NCBI GenBank assembly: GCA_959022495.1
Contig: CAUEYX010000034.1
Coordinates: 1-31,710 of the forward strand
DNA: 31,710 nt
Source: an uncultured Lachnospiraceae bacterium
Lineage (GTDB): Bacteria; Bacillota; Clostridia; Lachnospirales; Lachnospiraceae
Direction of reading: 5' to 3'
This document shows positions 23,004 to 31,710 of this stretch, one piece after another. A program made the translations under genes and the position numbers. Positions within the stretch are counted from its first letter, which is position 1, and the number at the start of each line of letters is the position of its first letter. The notes under the pieces are model-generated. The model was given only the letters and a program-made list of their open reading frames with translations, did not search any database and was not told where the DNA came from.

Positions 23004-26000
23004 TTATTTTGAGGCTCTGCGCCGCCGTGCAACACATACTCCTCCTGCCAGCGCCATCAGGACTGCCCAGAGCATCAGGTTTGTCTGATCCCCGGTCTTC
23101 GGCGCGTCGCTTCCATTCTCGCTGCTGCCGGCATTACTGCTTTCCGAATTGGTGTTTCCAGCGTCGCTGTTCCCTGTGTTATTGTCGGAACCGGTGTTTC
23201 CATTGTCGGAATTATCGAAAGAAGAACCATCCGAGCTCTCTGTTCCGGTGCCCGCGCTGCCGCTTCCCGGGTTCTGCTCTTCCTTTCCAGTGTCTGTGTC
23301 GTCGGTTCCCGGATTCTGGCTGTCCCCTCCGGTCTCACCAGATCCATCCTCTTTTACTGCCAGGGCGTCTCTTGCCGCCGCGAGAGTCATCACCGCCTCA
23401 TCCACCGTATTCTGGTCCATAAAGGTCAGCGTTTCGTCTGCCAGAACCGCGTTTGCCGCTGCCAGCGCAATGTGGAACGTCTGGACACTGTCGTCTGTAT
23501 ACTGGCTCAGATCCAGATCCGCGATGCTGTTTAACAGCGCTTCCAGAGCGGCTTTATCTGCCTTCAGCCGCAGGCCGAGCATAGCGTCTGTCAGCGCTTC
23601 CCACGCATCGTCAATGTCTCCCTGCATCGCGTCTCCGTCTTCCAGTACGGTCTTGGCAGTCTCTTTCGCTTTCAGGAACGCATCCTGGCCGTCTGTCACA
23701 TACTGCTCCAAATCGATCATATCCGCCAGCTCTAACGCCATCTCCAGGTCGGTCTTATCGCCGGCTCTCATGTCCTGAGCCTGAATCGCAATTATCAGCT
23801 TAAACGATGCGTTTTTGACTTCTTCCGGGGTCGCTTTTTCATTGGCCATTACCGTGTCCCCTTCTGTGATCGCTTCATCAAACAGCTGCTGGATGGATTC
23901 AACCAGGTCCTCTATCACGCCGTCTGCCACAAGCTTTTTGGCCTCATTGAGGAAGTACTCCAGCGTTGTCTTGCTGGCCCTTAAGCCATCCGCTGCCGCC
24001 TGCAGCGCTTCTTTTGCGGCATTGACCTGCTCCTGATCTGCCTCGCTGTCATTTAATACTTTTTCCGCAGACTGAAGAGCTTCTGTAAAGGACTTCCATG
24101 TATCCTGGATATATCCGGTCTCACTCAGATCTTTATACTGGTTATAAAGGTCTTCCAGACCGCTCTTATCTACGGTGTCTCCCTGCTCCTCAAGCTGAAG
24201 CTTCACCGTATGGCTCTGTCCCATAGAACCTGCCACATTCACGCTGATCTTCACCTGGGGCGCGAGTTGTGTTACCGTAACTGTATCATCCTGTGAAATC
24301 ACAGACGCGCAGGGGATATCCACCGTCAGTTCGATGGTGCCGTTATTCTCCTGGGTCGGATCTGAAACAGCGATCTCCAGTGTATCTTCTGTCTGCTGCA
24401 TCATCACGGATGCTTTGCTGTCCGATGTAACGCCTGCCGCGGTTGTCTCTCCATCATTCCAGAAGTTCACGCCTGTCATGCCGAGGCCATTGTGGCGCGC
24501 CGCATGGACATTATCGTTATTTTCCAGCACTTCAATCTGCGGGTTCTCCGCGTAGGCCGCTGTCTCGTCCGCTGTCATTCCCGGCAGGATCACATACTCA
24601 TAGCTGTCCCCTGACGGGTTGCTTCCATGGTCAAACCACAGTGTGGCGTATCCGCCGTCTGCTTCTTTGTTCACAGAGCTCTGCGTATTATAGTTGGACT
24701 CACGGAATTCTTTCAATGCGTGGATGGTTGTCCCCTCTTCTGGAAAGTAATAACCAATGGAAGAGTTTTTCGTATTCCCTTCGATATTCGCCCACTCCGC
24801 GTTCTCAATGACTGTTCCATGCTTATCATTATTATCACTATTGTCTGTGATATCCGGTGTCTGCCCGTCAATGGTGACTGTATTGGACAGATCTTCCGCG
24901 ATCTGGCGGTTATCAACGATGGTCTCCACACAGTTTCCTGTTGTGGATGTAATGCTGCTGCCGATGGCCACAATCTCATCGTCGAACATGAACCAGGACT
25001 TCTTGGAGTCCGCGCCGGTCAGCCCGCTTCCGTTTCCGCTGGTCTCATTTCCAAGAGACTTCATCTGTACACCCGCCGTACCGTATATACCGAGTGTCAC
25101 CCCGCCTGCCCAGCTGTAAGGCGTCTTGCCCGACTCTGCCTGGGATGTGAAGTTCTTACGGCTGAGCGCGCGCTCCATCGTTGTCCCCGGAAGACGGAAC
25201 GGATCAATGACCGCCCAGTAATCATTCGTATACTGACCGAGATCATCTGTATACAGATAGGTCATGCCGTCCGCGATGTTCCATGTCTTATACCCTTCGT
25301 CGCTGTAATTCTCATACTTACTCTGACGGGTGGAACTCATGGAAATATTAAACATATAATTGGGCCGCACATGGGAAACACGGTCCATGCCCGCATACGT
25401 CTTATGAATAGAATAGTCTCCCCGCGGTTCAACGGATTCATCATTCATAATCGCTTTTGACAGCTGAATGTTCGTAATATTTCCCAGTGAATTAAAATAA
25501 TACGCTTCATCGGTCTGGATAAAGTCTTTTACAAAGCTGTCAAACCGCTCTTTCATCTCACCCTTCATGGATGCCCCGATGGGAAGGATGGATGCGATGA
25601 TGCCAGCCGCGCGGCTGCGTGTGTCTGCCGTCGGGCGCACGATGCCGCGTCCTGCTGTGCTGTCCGCGATCTGCGTGTCATAGATCAGCGGTTCAATGGA
25701 GTTAAAGATGGTGTCATACACCATCTGCTCACTGCCGTCTTCGTACTGGATCGCCCAAGGTGTCCCATCCAGCATATAGAAAAATACACCGATCCCGCCG
25801 TACAGCGTGGAGCCGTATCCCGCTGTATAAGCCAGCGAATGATGCTGGATAAAGGACCCGTCCTCATAGAATCCGTCGTCCTTTGTCACATAGGTGTAAA
25901 CGTCTTTCTGTGCGTCCCTTACATGCTCCAATTTCTGCGCGTTGTCCGTAAGGACTCCCGCCTGAGCCACCACAAGGGCCTTGTCCAGAAGATTAGCCCC

Positions 26001-27236
26001 CGTCATAGTCGGAGATCCCGGGATGCCCGCTGACCCGCAGCCGCTGTCATAGCGCTCAATCCCTGTTAAATACTTCTCCATCTGCTCATCTGTCAATTCA
26101 TCCTGCAGGATGATCAGCGTGGAAGCCAGCGCCTGGGGAGTACCGATCTCCCAGTGATACCAATTCCCCCAGTTGGTGCTGGTTGTTCCGTTGTAGTATG
26201 TATCTACCATAAAATCCAGGCCGGATATAATCTCTGAGAGCAGTTCCTGATCCTGATACAGATCTCCGCCGGCTGTCTCATACGCAAGCGCCAGCGCTTT
26301 TAATCTCTGGAAGTTGCTTGATACATTCCCGGAGCTGACTTTCGCGGCGCTGCCTGTATTACTGGAAGCATAGACTGTGATCGGCAGAGAATCCCAGAGT
26401 GTCGTCCTGTCCGTTTCATCGCTTTTGTTCATATCAGCCAGATATTTGGCGGCTGTCTCATGCACAGAAGCCACATAACTGCTGATGGTCTCATCCGTCA
26501 GGTCCAGCTCGCCGCCCACAATATAGTCGTGCCATTTCTGGCGCAGCCCCGCGAAGATCTCATCATACTGATCCTTCACCTGATCATAGGACAATTCCAG
26601 CTGCGGGCCTGTCTTGCCTGCCGCGCTGTGCCGGCTGAAGTAAAGCGCATGGTCCCCGCCCTGTGGGATCGGGAATTCCAGCTCCAGGCTGATAGAAGTC
26701 TCGCCGTTTTCCAGGGCTTCTTTCACAGCCTCACTGATATCAATGTTCATAAAGTCGCCCACGCCCTGGTTCCCATCGATATCCGCCTTATACGCGGATG
26801 CCGCCGGTTCTTCTGACGTTCTCTCCGGCATGGTATTCCAGGTCATCGTCGAGGCGTCCCACCCGGTCTCCGTTGTGTACACAGCCATGCAGTCTGTGCT
26901 GTTATACTGTTTGCCCAGTGATGCCACCTGAAGTTTCAGAACGGCTGTATTGCAATTCTCCGGCGCTCCTGTCAGATCAAACTCAATCAGGCCCCTGCGG
27001 TGATATGTGGAATTCAAGGATGCGGATTCCGGTGTCTTTACGACAATGTTCGAACCGCCCATTACCTTGTTCATATCACTGCCGCCCTGGACATACACAT
27101 CCTTTTCCGTGGTGATTGTCACAGTGCTGTTTTCCTCAGCCCGGACCTGCATGCCGCCCGGCACCCCGGAAGCAATGAGCGCTCCCGCCAGCAGCAGGGA
27201 CAGGAGGCGCTTTGAACCTCCTCTTTTACCTCTCAT
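23004..27236 (-). CDS. Wall-anchored PL8-family polysaccharide lyase
   Basis: A 1410-residue surface protein. Signal peptide about 1-33 (cut after VRA); a DNRLRE/CBM96-like domain at about 38-220; a PL8 lyase at about 225-1000; helical FIVAR repeats at about 1035-1290; a Ser/Gly/Asn-rich wall spacer; APKTG at 1378-1382; a hydrophobic helix and an Arg tail. PL8 landmarks: NWYHWEIGTP (aromatic patch W359-Y360), TGAN with Asn415, SFIQHHSLAYTAGYG with His465 and Tyr474 (equivalents of Asn349, His399 and Tyr408 of pneumococcal hyaluronate lyase), and GMTYLYTDD...NDYW. PL8 enzymes cleave hyaluronan, chondroitin or xanthan; which one is not visible. AAGGAGGAG precedes the ATG. Its unsaturated products would need a GH105/GH88 hydrolase. 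The 3' end matches the divergent gene at 27487. Confidence 0.9.
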   Translation of the reverse strand: MRGKRGGSKRLLSLLLAGALIASGVPGGMQVRAEENSTVTITTEKDVYVQGGSDMNKVMGGSNIVVKTPESASLNSTYHRRGLIEFDLTGAPENCNTAVLKLQVASLGKQYNSTDCMAVYTTETGWDASTMTWNTMPERTSEEPAASAYKADIDGNQGVGDFMNIDISEAVKEALENGETSISLELEFPIPQGGDHALYFSRHSAAGKTGPQLELSYDQVKDQYDEIFAGLRQKWHDYIVGGELDLTDETISSYVASVHETAAKYLADMNKSDETDRTTLWDSLPITVYASSNTGSAAKVSSGNVSSNFQRLKALALAYETAGGDLYQDQELLSEIISGLDFMVDTYYNGTTSTNWGNWYHWEIGTPQALASTLIILQDELTDEQMEKYLTGIERYDSGCGSAGIPGSPTMTGANLLDKALVVAQAGVLTDNAQKLEHVRDAQKDVYTYVTKDDGFYEDGSFIQHHSLAYTAGYGSTLYGGIGVFFYMLDGTPWAIQYEDGSEQMVYDTIFNSIEPLIYDTQIADSTAGRGIVRPTADTRSRAAGIIASILPIGASMKGEMKERFDSFVKDFIQTDEAYYFNSLGNITNIQLSKAIMNDESVEPRGDYSIHKTYAGMDRVSHVRPNYMFNISMSSTRQSKYENYSDEGYKTWNIADGMTYLYTDDLGQYTNDYWAVIDPFRLPGTTMERALSRKNFTSQAESGKTPYSWAGGVTLGIYGTAGVQMKSLGNETSGNGSGLTGADSKKSWFMFDDEIVAIGSSITSTTGNCVETIVDNRQIAEDLSNTVTIDGQTPDITDNSDNNDKHGTVIENAEWANIEGNTKNSSIGYYFPEEGTTIHALKEFRESNYNTQSSVNKEADGGYATLWFDHGSNPSGDSYEYVILPGMTADETAAYAENPQIEVLENNDNVHAARHNGLGMTGVNFWNDGETTAAGVTSDSKASVMMQQTEDTLEIAVSDPTQENNGTIELTVDIPCASVISQDDTVTVTQLAPQVKISVNVAGSMGQSHTVKLQLEEQGDTVDKSGLEDLYNQYKDLSETGYIQDTWKSFTEALQSAEKVLNDSEADQEQVNAAKEALQAAADGLRASKTTLEYFLNEAKKLVADGVIEDLVESIQQLFDEAITEGDTVMANEKATPEEVKNASFKLIIAIQAQDMRAGDKTDLEMALELADMIDLEQYVTDGQDAFLKAKETAKTVLEDGDAMQGDIDDAWEALTDAMLGLRLKADKAALEALLNSIADLDLSQYTDDSVQTFHIALAAANAVLADETLTFMDQNTVDEAVMTLAAARDALAVKEDGSGETGGDSQNPGTDDTDTGKEEQNPGSGSAGTGTESSDGSSFDNSDNGNTGSDNNTGNSDAGNTNSESSNAGSSENGSDAPKTGDQTNLMLWAVLMALAGGVCVARRRRASK
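23321..23766. repeat. 446-bp block identical (inverted) to 30696-31141
   Basis: The FIVAR-coding segment of the PL8 gene is identical, base for base in my line-by-line comparison, to the reverse complement of 30696-31141. Similarity continues at lower level to about 24.1 kb and outward to the palindromic element. Confidence 0.9.
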
Positions 27237-27268
27237 AAAATCTCCTCCTTCTGCTTCATTTTTGTTAG

Positions 27269-27302
27269 AAAATACTTTTCTGCTTATACAGCATAGTATT
27301 TT
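27269..27302. repeat. Imperfect palindrome in the divergent promoter region
   Basis: AAAATACT (27269-27276) faces AGTATTTT (27295-27302), with inner TGCT/AGCA pairs. A second 7-bp inverted repeat, TTGGAAA/TTTCCAA, lies at 27312-27333. The region 27237-27486 separates the two surface-protein genes and should hold both promoters; only weak -10-like boxes (TAGAAT near 27442 on the plus strand, TATAAG near 27285 on the minus strand) are seen. Confidence 0.4.
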
Positions 27303-27486
27303 TCTTGTTTTTTGGAAATTGAATATTTTCCAATCCTTGTCAATTTTTCAGATAAAAATATTTTTTTACAAATCCAGGTTATGCCATCTAAAAAAAGTAT
27401 TCCTGCCGGAAAATAATCCATTCTCTTTTTTATCAGTTTTGCTAGAATAACCTTGCAGTTTTATAAACTAAGGAAGGAGAAGTATT

Positions 27487-30400
27487 ATGCATGTAAAACG
27501 TTTTACAGCCTGCGCGCTTGCCGCCATGCTGGCCTTTACGCCTGTAAGTCCGCTTAAGGTCAGCGCGGAGGAGACGCAGGATTCGTCCCTTGTGCTCTAC
27601 TCATCTTTTGACGATGAAACAGCGGCAGACGAGTCCGGTCAGGGCAACAATGGAACCATTACAACAGACAGCCGTTACGGCACCGTAGAATTTGTCGAAG
27701 GAGTAAATGGAGGAAAGGCGATCCGCATCGTCAATGACTCCGCGCACCGCAAGACAAATCCCGCCGCGAACTATGTGGATTACGGCGATGGTTTAAAATT
27801 GGGGACCGATGATTTCTCTGTGTCCCTCTGGTATAAGACAGATTCGGAAGGGGTATCAGAAGGCGATACCACCAACGATGATCACGGCGGAAACGATGTA
27901 TCCCTGTTCGGGAACAAAGATTATAACGTGGGCAATAACCGCGGCCTGACGATCGGCAATTTCTCGGCGGAGACTCCGGCTGACGTGCGTGTCAACTTTG
28001 TGGCAAAGCAGGGAACACGTGTAGAGATCAACCGGGTGCACATCTGCGACGACACCTGGCATCACCTCGCGGCTACATTTGACCGTGACGGAAATATGAG
28101 TGTGTATGTGGACGGCGCGCTTTTCAGCAGCAAGAGCATCAGCACATACAAAGACTTAAGCATTGACGTAGACGGGCAGAACTTTGTACTCGGAGCCGAC
28201 GGCGTGCACACTTACGGCACGCCGGGCGCCACCGTCGATGAACTGCGCATGTACCGTTCCGCGCTGAGCGCGGGACAGGTGGCGGATCTGTACGAGCAGG
28301 ACAAGCCGGTTGAGCCTCCGGTAGATCTGGATGCCCTGTCTTCCCTGTATGTCACCTTTGACGATGAGACAGCGGACGACAGTTCTTCTTACAAGACAAA
28401 CGGAACTATCGTCGGGGATGTCCAGTTCGTTGACGGAGTGAAGGGCAAAGCGGTGAAGATCTCCAATGACGCGGACCACCGCAAAGGTAATAAAGCAGAA
28501 CAGTACATCACGTTCGGAACCCAGGAAGGGGTCACACTGGGAACCGATGATTTTACACTCGCCTTCTGGCATAAGAGCGAGGGCCACGGGGCCAGCGACT
28601 CCGCGATCATCGGCAATAAGAACTATGCCTCAGGCTCAAATATCGGACTGGCTGTAGGCAATTATCATTCTTCGGGAACAAACAGCTTAAATGACATCCG
28701 TATGAATATCTCCGGTATCCAGGGATCGAGATGCGAGGTGAAAAACATCTCCGCCAATGACGATGTATGGCATTATGTTGTGGCTTCCTTCGACAGAGAC
28801 GGGTATATGAACGTCTATGTAGACGGGTATAATGTGGGTTCTGTAAGTATGTCCTCCCACGCGGGAAAGACTGTGGACGCCGGAGAATTTGTCCTGGGCG
28901 CTGACGGATATTTCACTTACGGAGCTGACGGATGCCTTCTGGACGAAGTCCGCATTGTCAGAAAAGCTCTCAATGAGGAACAGTGCACCACCCTGTACCA
29001 GGCGGAATCCCTCTCACTGAAGCTTACGGAGATGGAAGAGCTGGTACGCCTTGCCAGCACAGAAGAATACAGCCAGGACAGCCTTGACGCGTTCAGCGCA
29101 GTACTGGAGAACATCAAAGCCCAGGCAGGAAGCGCGGACACAGCCACCTCCGCTGTACTCTGCCAGCAGCTCACCGACGCGTATGACACCCTCCAGGCTG
29201 AAGCCCGCGAACCGCTTCTGTCCTTTGATCTTCTCAGCGATGTGCACTTAAGGGACAGTGATTCTTCCCGCGCGGCTAACTTTATCGCTGGACTCCAGGA
29301 CATTGCGGCAAATCATTCAGACAGCGACGCATTTGTCACTCTGGGTGACAATGTATCCTTTGGTTATGACAATAATTCCAGGACACAGTATTTTGACCTG
29401 GTTGAACAGTATCTCGGGGAGATCCCGAACAAGATCATGATCCTCGGAAACCACGATGTACGTAAGAACGACAGTTCCTCATCCAACGGTTTCTCAAGCA
29501 ACTACGATGTGGCATACGAAGCCTACATGGAAGACAACGCGATTTACCGCGATGATCCGGACAGTGACAAGATCTACTTTGATAAATGGGTAAACGGTTA
29601 TCACTTTATCGCCCTCAACACAGAGGAAGGCCTGAAAGACAGCATTTATATGTCTGATGAACAGCTGACATGGCTTGAAGAAAAGCTCGGCGAATCTGAG
29701 GACGGCACCGCAGGGGCGGCTGATCCGGAGAAACCGGTATTCGTCCTCGTACATCAGGCGCTCAACGACACGCATCAGCGCGCCAACGCTTACGGCGGAT
29801 TTGGCGATCAGGATGCCCAGATGAAAGAGATCCTGTCAAATTATCCGCAGGCGATCGTCTTAAGCGGCCATATCCACAATGGATTCGGTGTTGCCACAAC
29901 AATGGACCGGGCATACGGCACACTGATTGATATTCCGTCCTACAACGAAACGGAATACGGCGTCACTGACAATGGAACCGGCTATCAGGTAGATGTGTAC
30001 GCGGACCGCGTGCATTTCCGCGCGAGAAATTATATGACATCCACATGGCTCCCGCAGTATGATGTGATCCTTGCGGCTCCGTCACTTCCGGCTGCCACCG
30101 CACTGGCTTCTGAAAAGATGGAGACAGCTTCACAGGATGACTACACCGCTGAGAGCTGGAGCGCGTTTACGGAAGCTCTCACATCCGCGCAGGCTCTGAT
30201 GGATACCACAAATGAGAGCATGCGCCTGGATGTCCTGGCAGCGACTGTGAACCTGGATGCCGCAATGAACGCTCTTACACTCACCACGACAGACAAGAGT
30301 GACCTGGAAGCGCTTTATAATCAGTATAAGGATCTAAGCAGTACAGGTTATACGCAGGCTACATGGAATATCTTTACAGCGGCGCTTCAGTCCGCGGAAA

Positions 30401-31458
30401 AGGTATTAAATGACAGTGAGGCAGACACAGAGCAGATCAATACCGCAAAAGAAGCTTTACAGGCAGCGGCGGACGGATTAAGGGCCAGCAAGACAACGCT
30501 GGAATACTTCCTCAATAAAGCCAAAGAGCTTGTGTCAGACGGGGTTACAAACGATCTGGTTGAATCCGTCAAGCAGCTTTTTACTGAAGCGATCACAGAA
30601 GGGGACGCCGTAATGGCCAATGAAAAAGCGACCCCGGAAGAAGTCAAGAACGCGTCTTTGAAGCTGATGAAAGCAATCCAGGCCCAGAATATGAAAGCCG
30701 GCGATAAGACCGACCTGGAGATGGCGTTAGAGCTGGCGGATATGATCGATTTGGAGCAGTATGTGACAGACGGCCAGGATGCGTTCCTGAAAGCGAAAGA
30801 GACTGCCAAGACCGTACTGGAAGACGGAGACGCGATGCAGGGAGACATTGACGATGCGTGGGAAGCGCTGACAGACGCTATGCTCGGCCTGCGGCTGAAG
30901 GCAGATAAAGCCGCTCTGGAAGCGCTGTTAAACAGCATCGCGGATCTGGATCTGAGCCAGTATACAGACGACAGTGTCCAGACGTTCCACATTGCGCTGG
31001 CAGCGGCAAACGCGGTTCTGGCAGACGAAACGCTGACCTTTATGGACCAGAATACGGTGGATGAGGCGGTGATGACTCTCGCGGCGGCAAGAGACGCCCT
31101 GGCAGTAAAAGAGGATGGATCTGGTGAGACCGGAGGGGACAACCAGAATCCGGGAACCGACGACACAGACACCGGAAATGAAGAAGAGAATCCGGAAAGC
31201 GGCAGCGCGGGCACCGGAACTGACAGCTCGGATGAATCCTCTTCCGATGGTTCCAATAATGGCAGCAGCGGTTCTGACAGCAATGCAGGAAGCAGTAGTG
31301 CCGGAAACAGTGACGCAGGCAGCGGAAATGCCGGCGGCAGCGACAAGGGAAGCGACGCGCCGAAGACTGGGGATCAGACAAACCTGATGCTCTGGGCAGT
31401 GCTGATGGTGCTGGCAGGAGGAGTTTGTGTCGCGCGGCGGCGCAGAGCCTCAAAATAA
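27487..31458 (+). CDS. Wall-anchored LamG - metallophosphoesterase surface protein
   Basis: A 1323-residue surface protein. Signal peptide about 1-27; two LamG (concanavalin-like) domains at about 34-270 and 280-500; a FIVAR-like helical segment at 505-575; a calcineurin-like metallophosphoesterase at about 578-860; more FIVAR repeats at about 875-1180; a Ser/Gly/Asn-rich spacer; APKTG at 1291-1295; a hydrophobic helix and an Arg tail. Phosphoesterase ligands are all visible: Asp585 and His587 (DVH), Asp621-Asn622 (GDN), Asn655-His656 (GNHD), His756, and His795/His797 (GHIHN). The substrate is unknown (a phosphodiester or nucleotide outside the cell is inferred). AAGGAG is 7-8 bases before the ATG. 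It is divergent from the PL8 gene and shares the wall-anchor region with it. Confidence 0.9.
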   Translation: MHVKRFTACALAAMLAFTPVSPLKVSAEETQDSSLVLYSSFDDETAADESGQGNNGTITTDSRYGTVEFVEGVNGGKAIRIVNDSAHRKTNPAANYVDYGDGLKLGTDDFSVSLWYKTDSEGVSEGDTTNDDHGGNDVSLFGNKDYNVGNNRGLTIGNFSAETPADVRVNFVAKQGTRVEINRVHICDDTWHHLAATFDRDGNMSVYVDGALFSSKSISTYKDLSIDVDGQNFVLGADGVHTYGTPGATVDELRMYRSALSAGQVADLYEQDKPVEPPVDLDALSSLYVTFDDETADDSSSYKTNGTIVGDVQFVDGVKGKAVKISNDADHRKGNKAEQYITFGTQEGVTLGTDDFTLAFWHKSEGHGASDSAIIGNKNYASGSNIGLAVGNYHSSGTNSLNDIRMNISGIQGSRCEVKNISANDDVWHYVVASFDRDGYMNVYVDGYNVGSVSMSSHAGKTVDAGEFVLGADGYFTYGADGCLLDEVRIVRKALNEEQCTTLYQAESLSLKLTEMEELVRLASTEEYSQDSLDAFSAVLENIKAQAGSADTATSAVLCQQLTDAYDTLQAEAREPLLSFDLLSDVHLRDSDSSRAANFIAGLQDIAANHSDSDAFVTLGDNVSFGYDNNSRTQYFDLVEQYLGEIPNKIMILGNHDVRKNDSSSSNGFSSNYDVAYEAYMEDNAIYRDDPDSDKIYFDKWVNGYHFIALNTEEGLKDSIYMSDEQLTWLEEKLGESEDGTAGAADPEKPVFVLVHQALNDTHQRANAYGGFGDQDAQMKEILSNYPQAIVLSGHIHNGFGVATTMDRAYGTLIDIPSYNETEYGVTDNGTGYQVDVYADRVHFRARNYMTSTWLPQYDVILAAPSLPAATALASEKMETASQDDYTAESWSAFTEALTSAQALMDTTNESMRLDVLAATVNLDAAMNALTLTTTDKSDLEALYNQYKDLSSTGYTQATWNIFTAALQSAEKVLNDSEADTEQINTAKEALQAAADGLRASKTTLEYFLNKAKELVSDGVTNDLVESVKQLFTEAITEGDAVMANEKATPEEVKNASLKLMKAIQAQNMKAGDKTDLEMALELADMIDLEQYVTDGQDAFLKAKETAKTVLEDGDAMQGDIDDAWEALTDAMLGLRLKADKAALEALLNSIADLDLSQYTDDSVQTFHIALAAANAVLADETLTFMDQNTVDEAVMTLAAARDALAVKEDGSGETGGDNQNPGTDDTDTGNEEENPESGSAGTGTDSSDESSSDGSNNGSSGSDSNAGSSSAGNSDAGSGNAGGSDKGSDAPKTGDQTNLMLWAVLMVLAGGVCVARRRRASK
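30696..31141. repeat. 446-bp block identical (inverted) to 23321-23766
   Basis: The FIVAR-coding segment of the LamG protein gene, the mirror copy of the block in the PL8 gene. Flanking FIVAR sequence on the 5' side is clearly diverged, which marks the edge of the exchange tract. Confidence 0.9.
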
Positions 31459-31547
31459 AATGATCAATCTGGATTTGCCGGGAGAGACTCGCGGAGTCAG
31501 CGGCAGATCGGACGAAAACCGGCGGAGCGGGGTGGCGAAGACGTATT

Positions 31548-31710
31548 CTGCGCGGGGGTGTGGGTGGCTTCGGTTCCGCTCCATGGAACAAGAAAAATAA
31601 CGAAATCCGGTAACATGCTAAAAGCAGAAATTGGCAGAGAGCAACTCGGCTCTGCCTCAAACAATCTCTCTGCCAATTTCAACGCATGTCACCGGATTTC
31701 TATTTTTCTA
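31548..31710. repeat. Long palindromic element, right copy (cut by window end)
   Basis: The inverted counterpart of 22710-22915. Positions 31567-31710 differ from the reverse complement of 22753-22896 by one base over 144. The outer arm beyond 31710 is not visible. TATTTTTCT follows the stem, so it can act as terminator of the LamG-phosphoesterase gene. Confidence 0.85.

Overview
The window reads as chromosomal DNA of a gut-type, low-to-mid GC Firmicute, most likely a member of the Lachnospiraceae. This rests on the strong AGGAGG ribosome sites, the YesM/YesN-type two-component system beside an ABC sugar importer, a LacI-type uronate regulator, and cell-wall-anchored proteins ending in a PKTG sorting signal. 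Genus-level assignment is not possible from sequence reading alone.

Layout. (1) 39-7612, minus strand: a five-gene operon with a lipoprotein solute-binding protein, two permeases, a GH115-like alpha-glucuronidase and an esterase-FN3-GH28 fusion. (2) 7781-12353, minus strand: a four-gene regulatory operon with a YesL-like membrane protein, a membrane-anchored protein of unknown function, a YesM-type histidine kinase and a YesN-type AraC response regulator. (3) 12545-13205, minus strand: a HEPN/MNT toxin-antitoxin pair. (4) 13308-14429, minus strand: a GH105 unsaturated uronyl hydrolase. (5) 14614-20462: the uronate pathway, with uxaC (minus), a LacI regulator (minus) and the divergent uxaA-uxaB operon (plus). 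Four near-identical LacI-type operators sit at the three promoters. (6) 20602-22178, plus strand: an SDR oxidoreductase and an orphan PduB-type tandem-BMC microcompartment shell protein. (7) 22210-22475: a compact locus that looks like a chromosomal Fst/par type I toxin-antitoxin module. (8) 22710-31710: two divergent genes for very large wall-anchored proteins, a PL8 polysaccharide lyase (minus) and a LamG-metallophosphoesterase protein (plus). Their 3' ends and flanking palindromic elements form a long inverted repeat.

How it fits together. Regions 1, 4 and 5 make a coherent uronic-acid polysaccharide system. Glycosidases and a lyase release uronate oligosaccharides, the ABC importer brings them in (no ATPase gene is present, so a shared one is presumably used), GH105 removes unsaturated uronyl residues, and UxaC, UxaB and UxaA convert galacturonate to 2-keto-3-deoxygluconate. 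Two control layers are visible: LacI operators on the uxa genes, and a recurrent AAAACCGACTTTT motif upstream of the importer, yesL and GH105 units, which may be the YesN target. The most notable item is the candidate type I toxin-antitoxin locus at 22.2-22.5 kb. It has a 32-codon hydrophobic ORF, a convergent small RNA with its own good promoter, a shared terminator, and two direct repeats in the same order that would let the RNA pair over the toxin start site.
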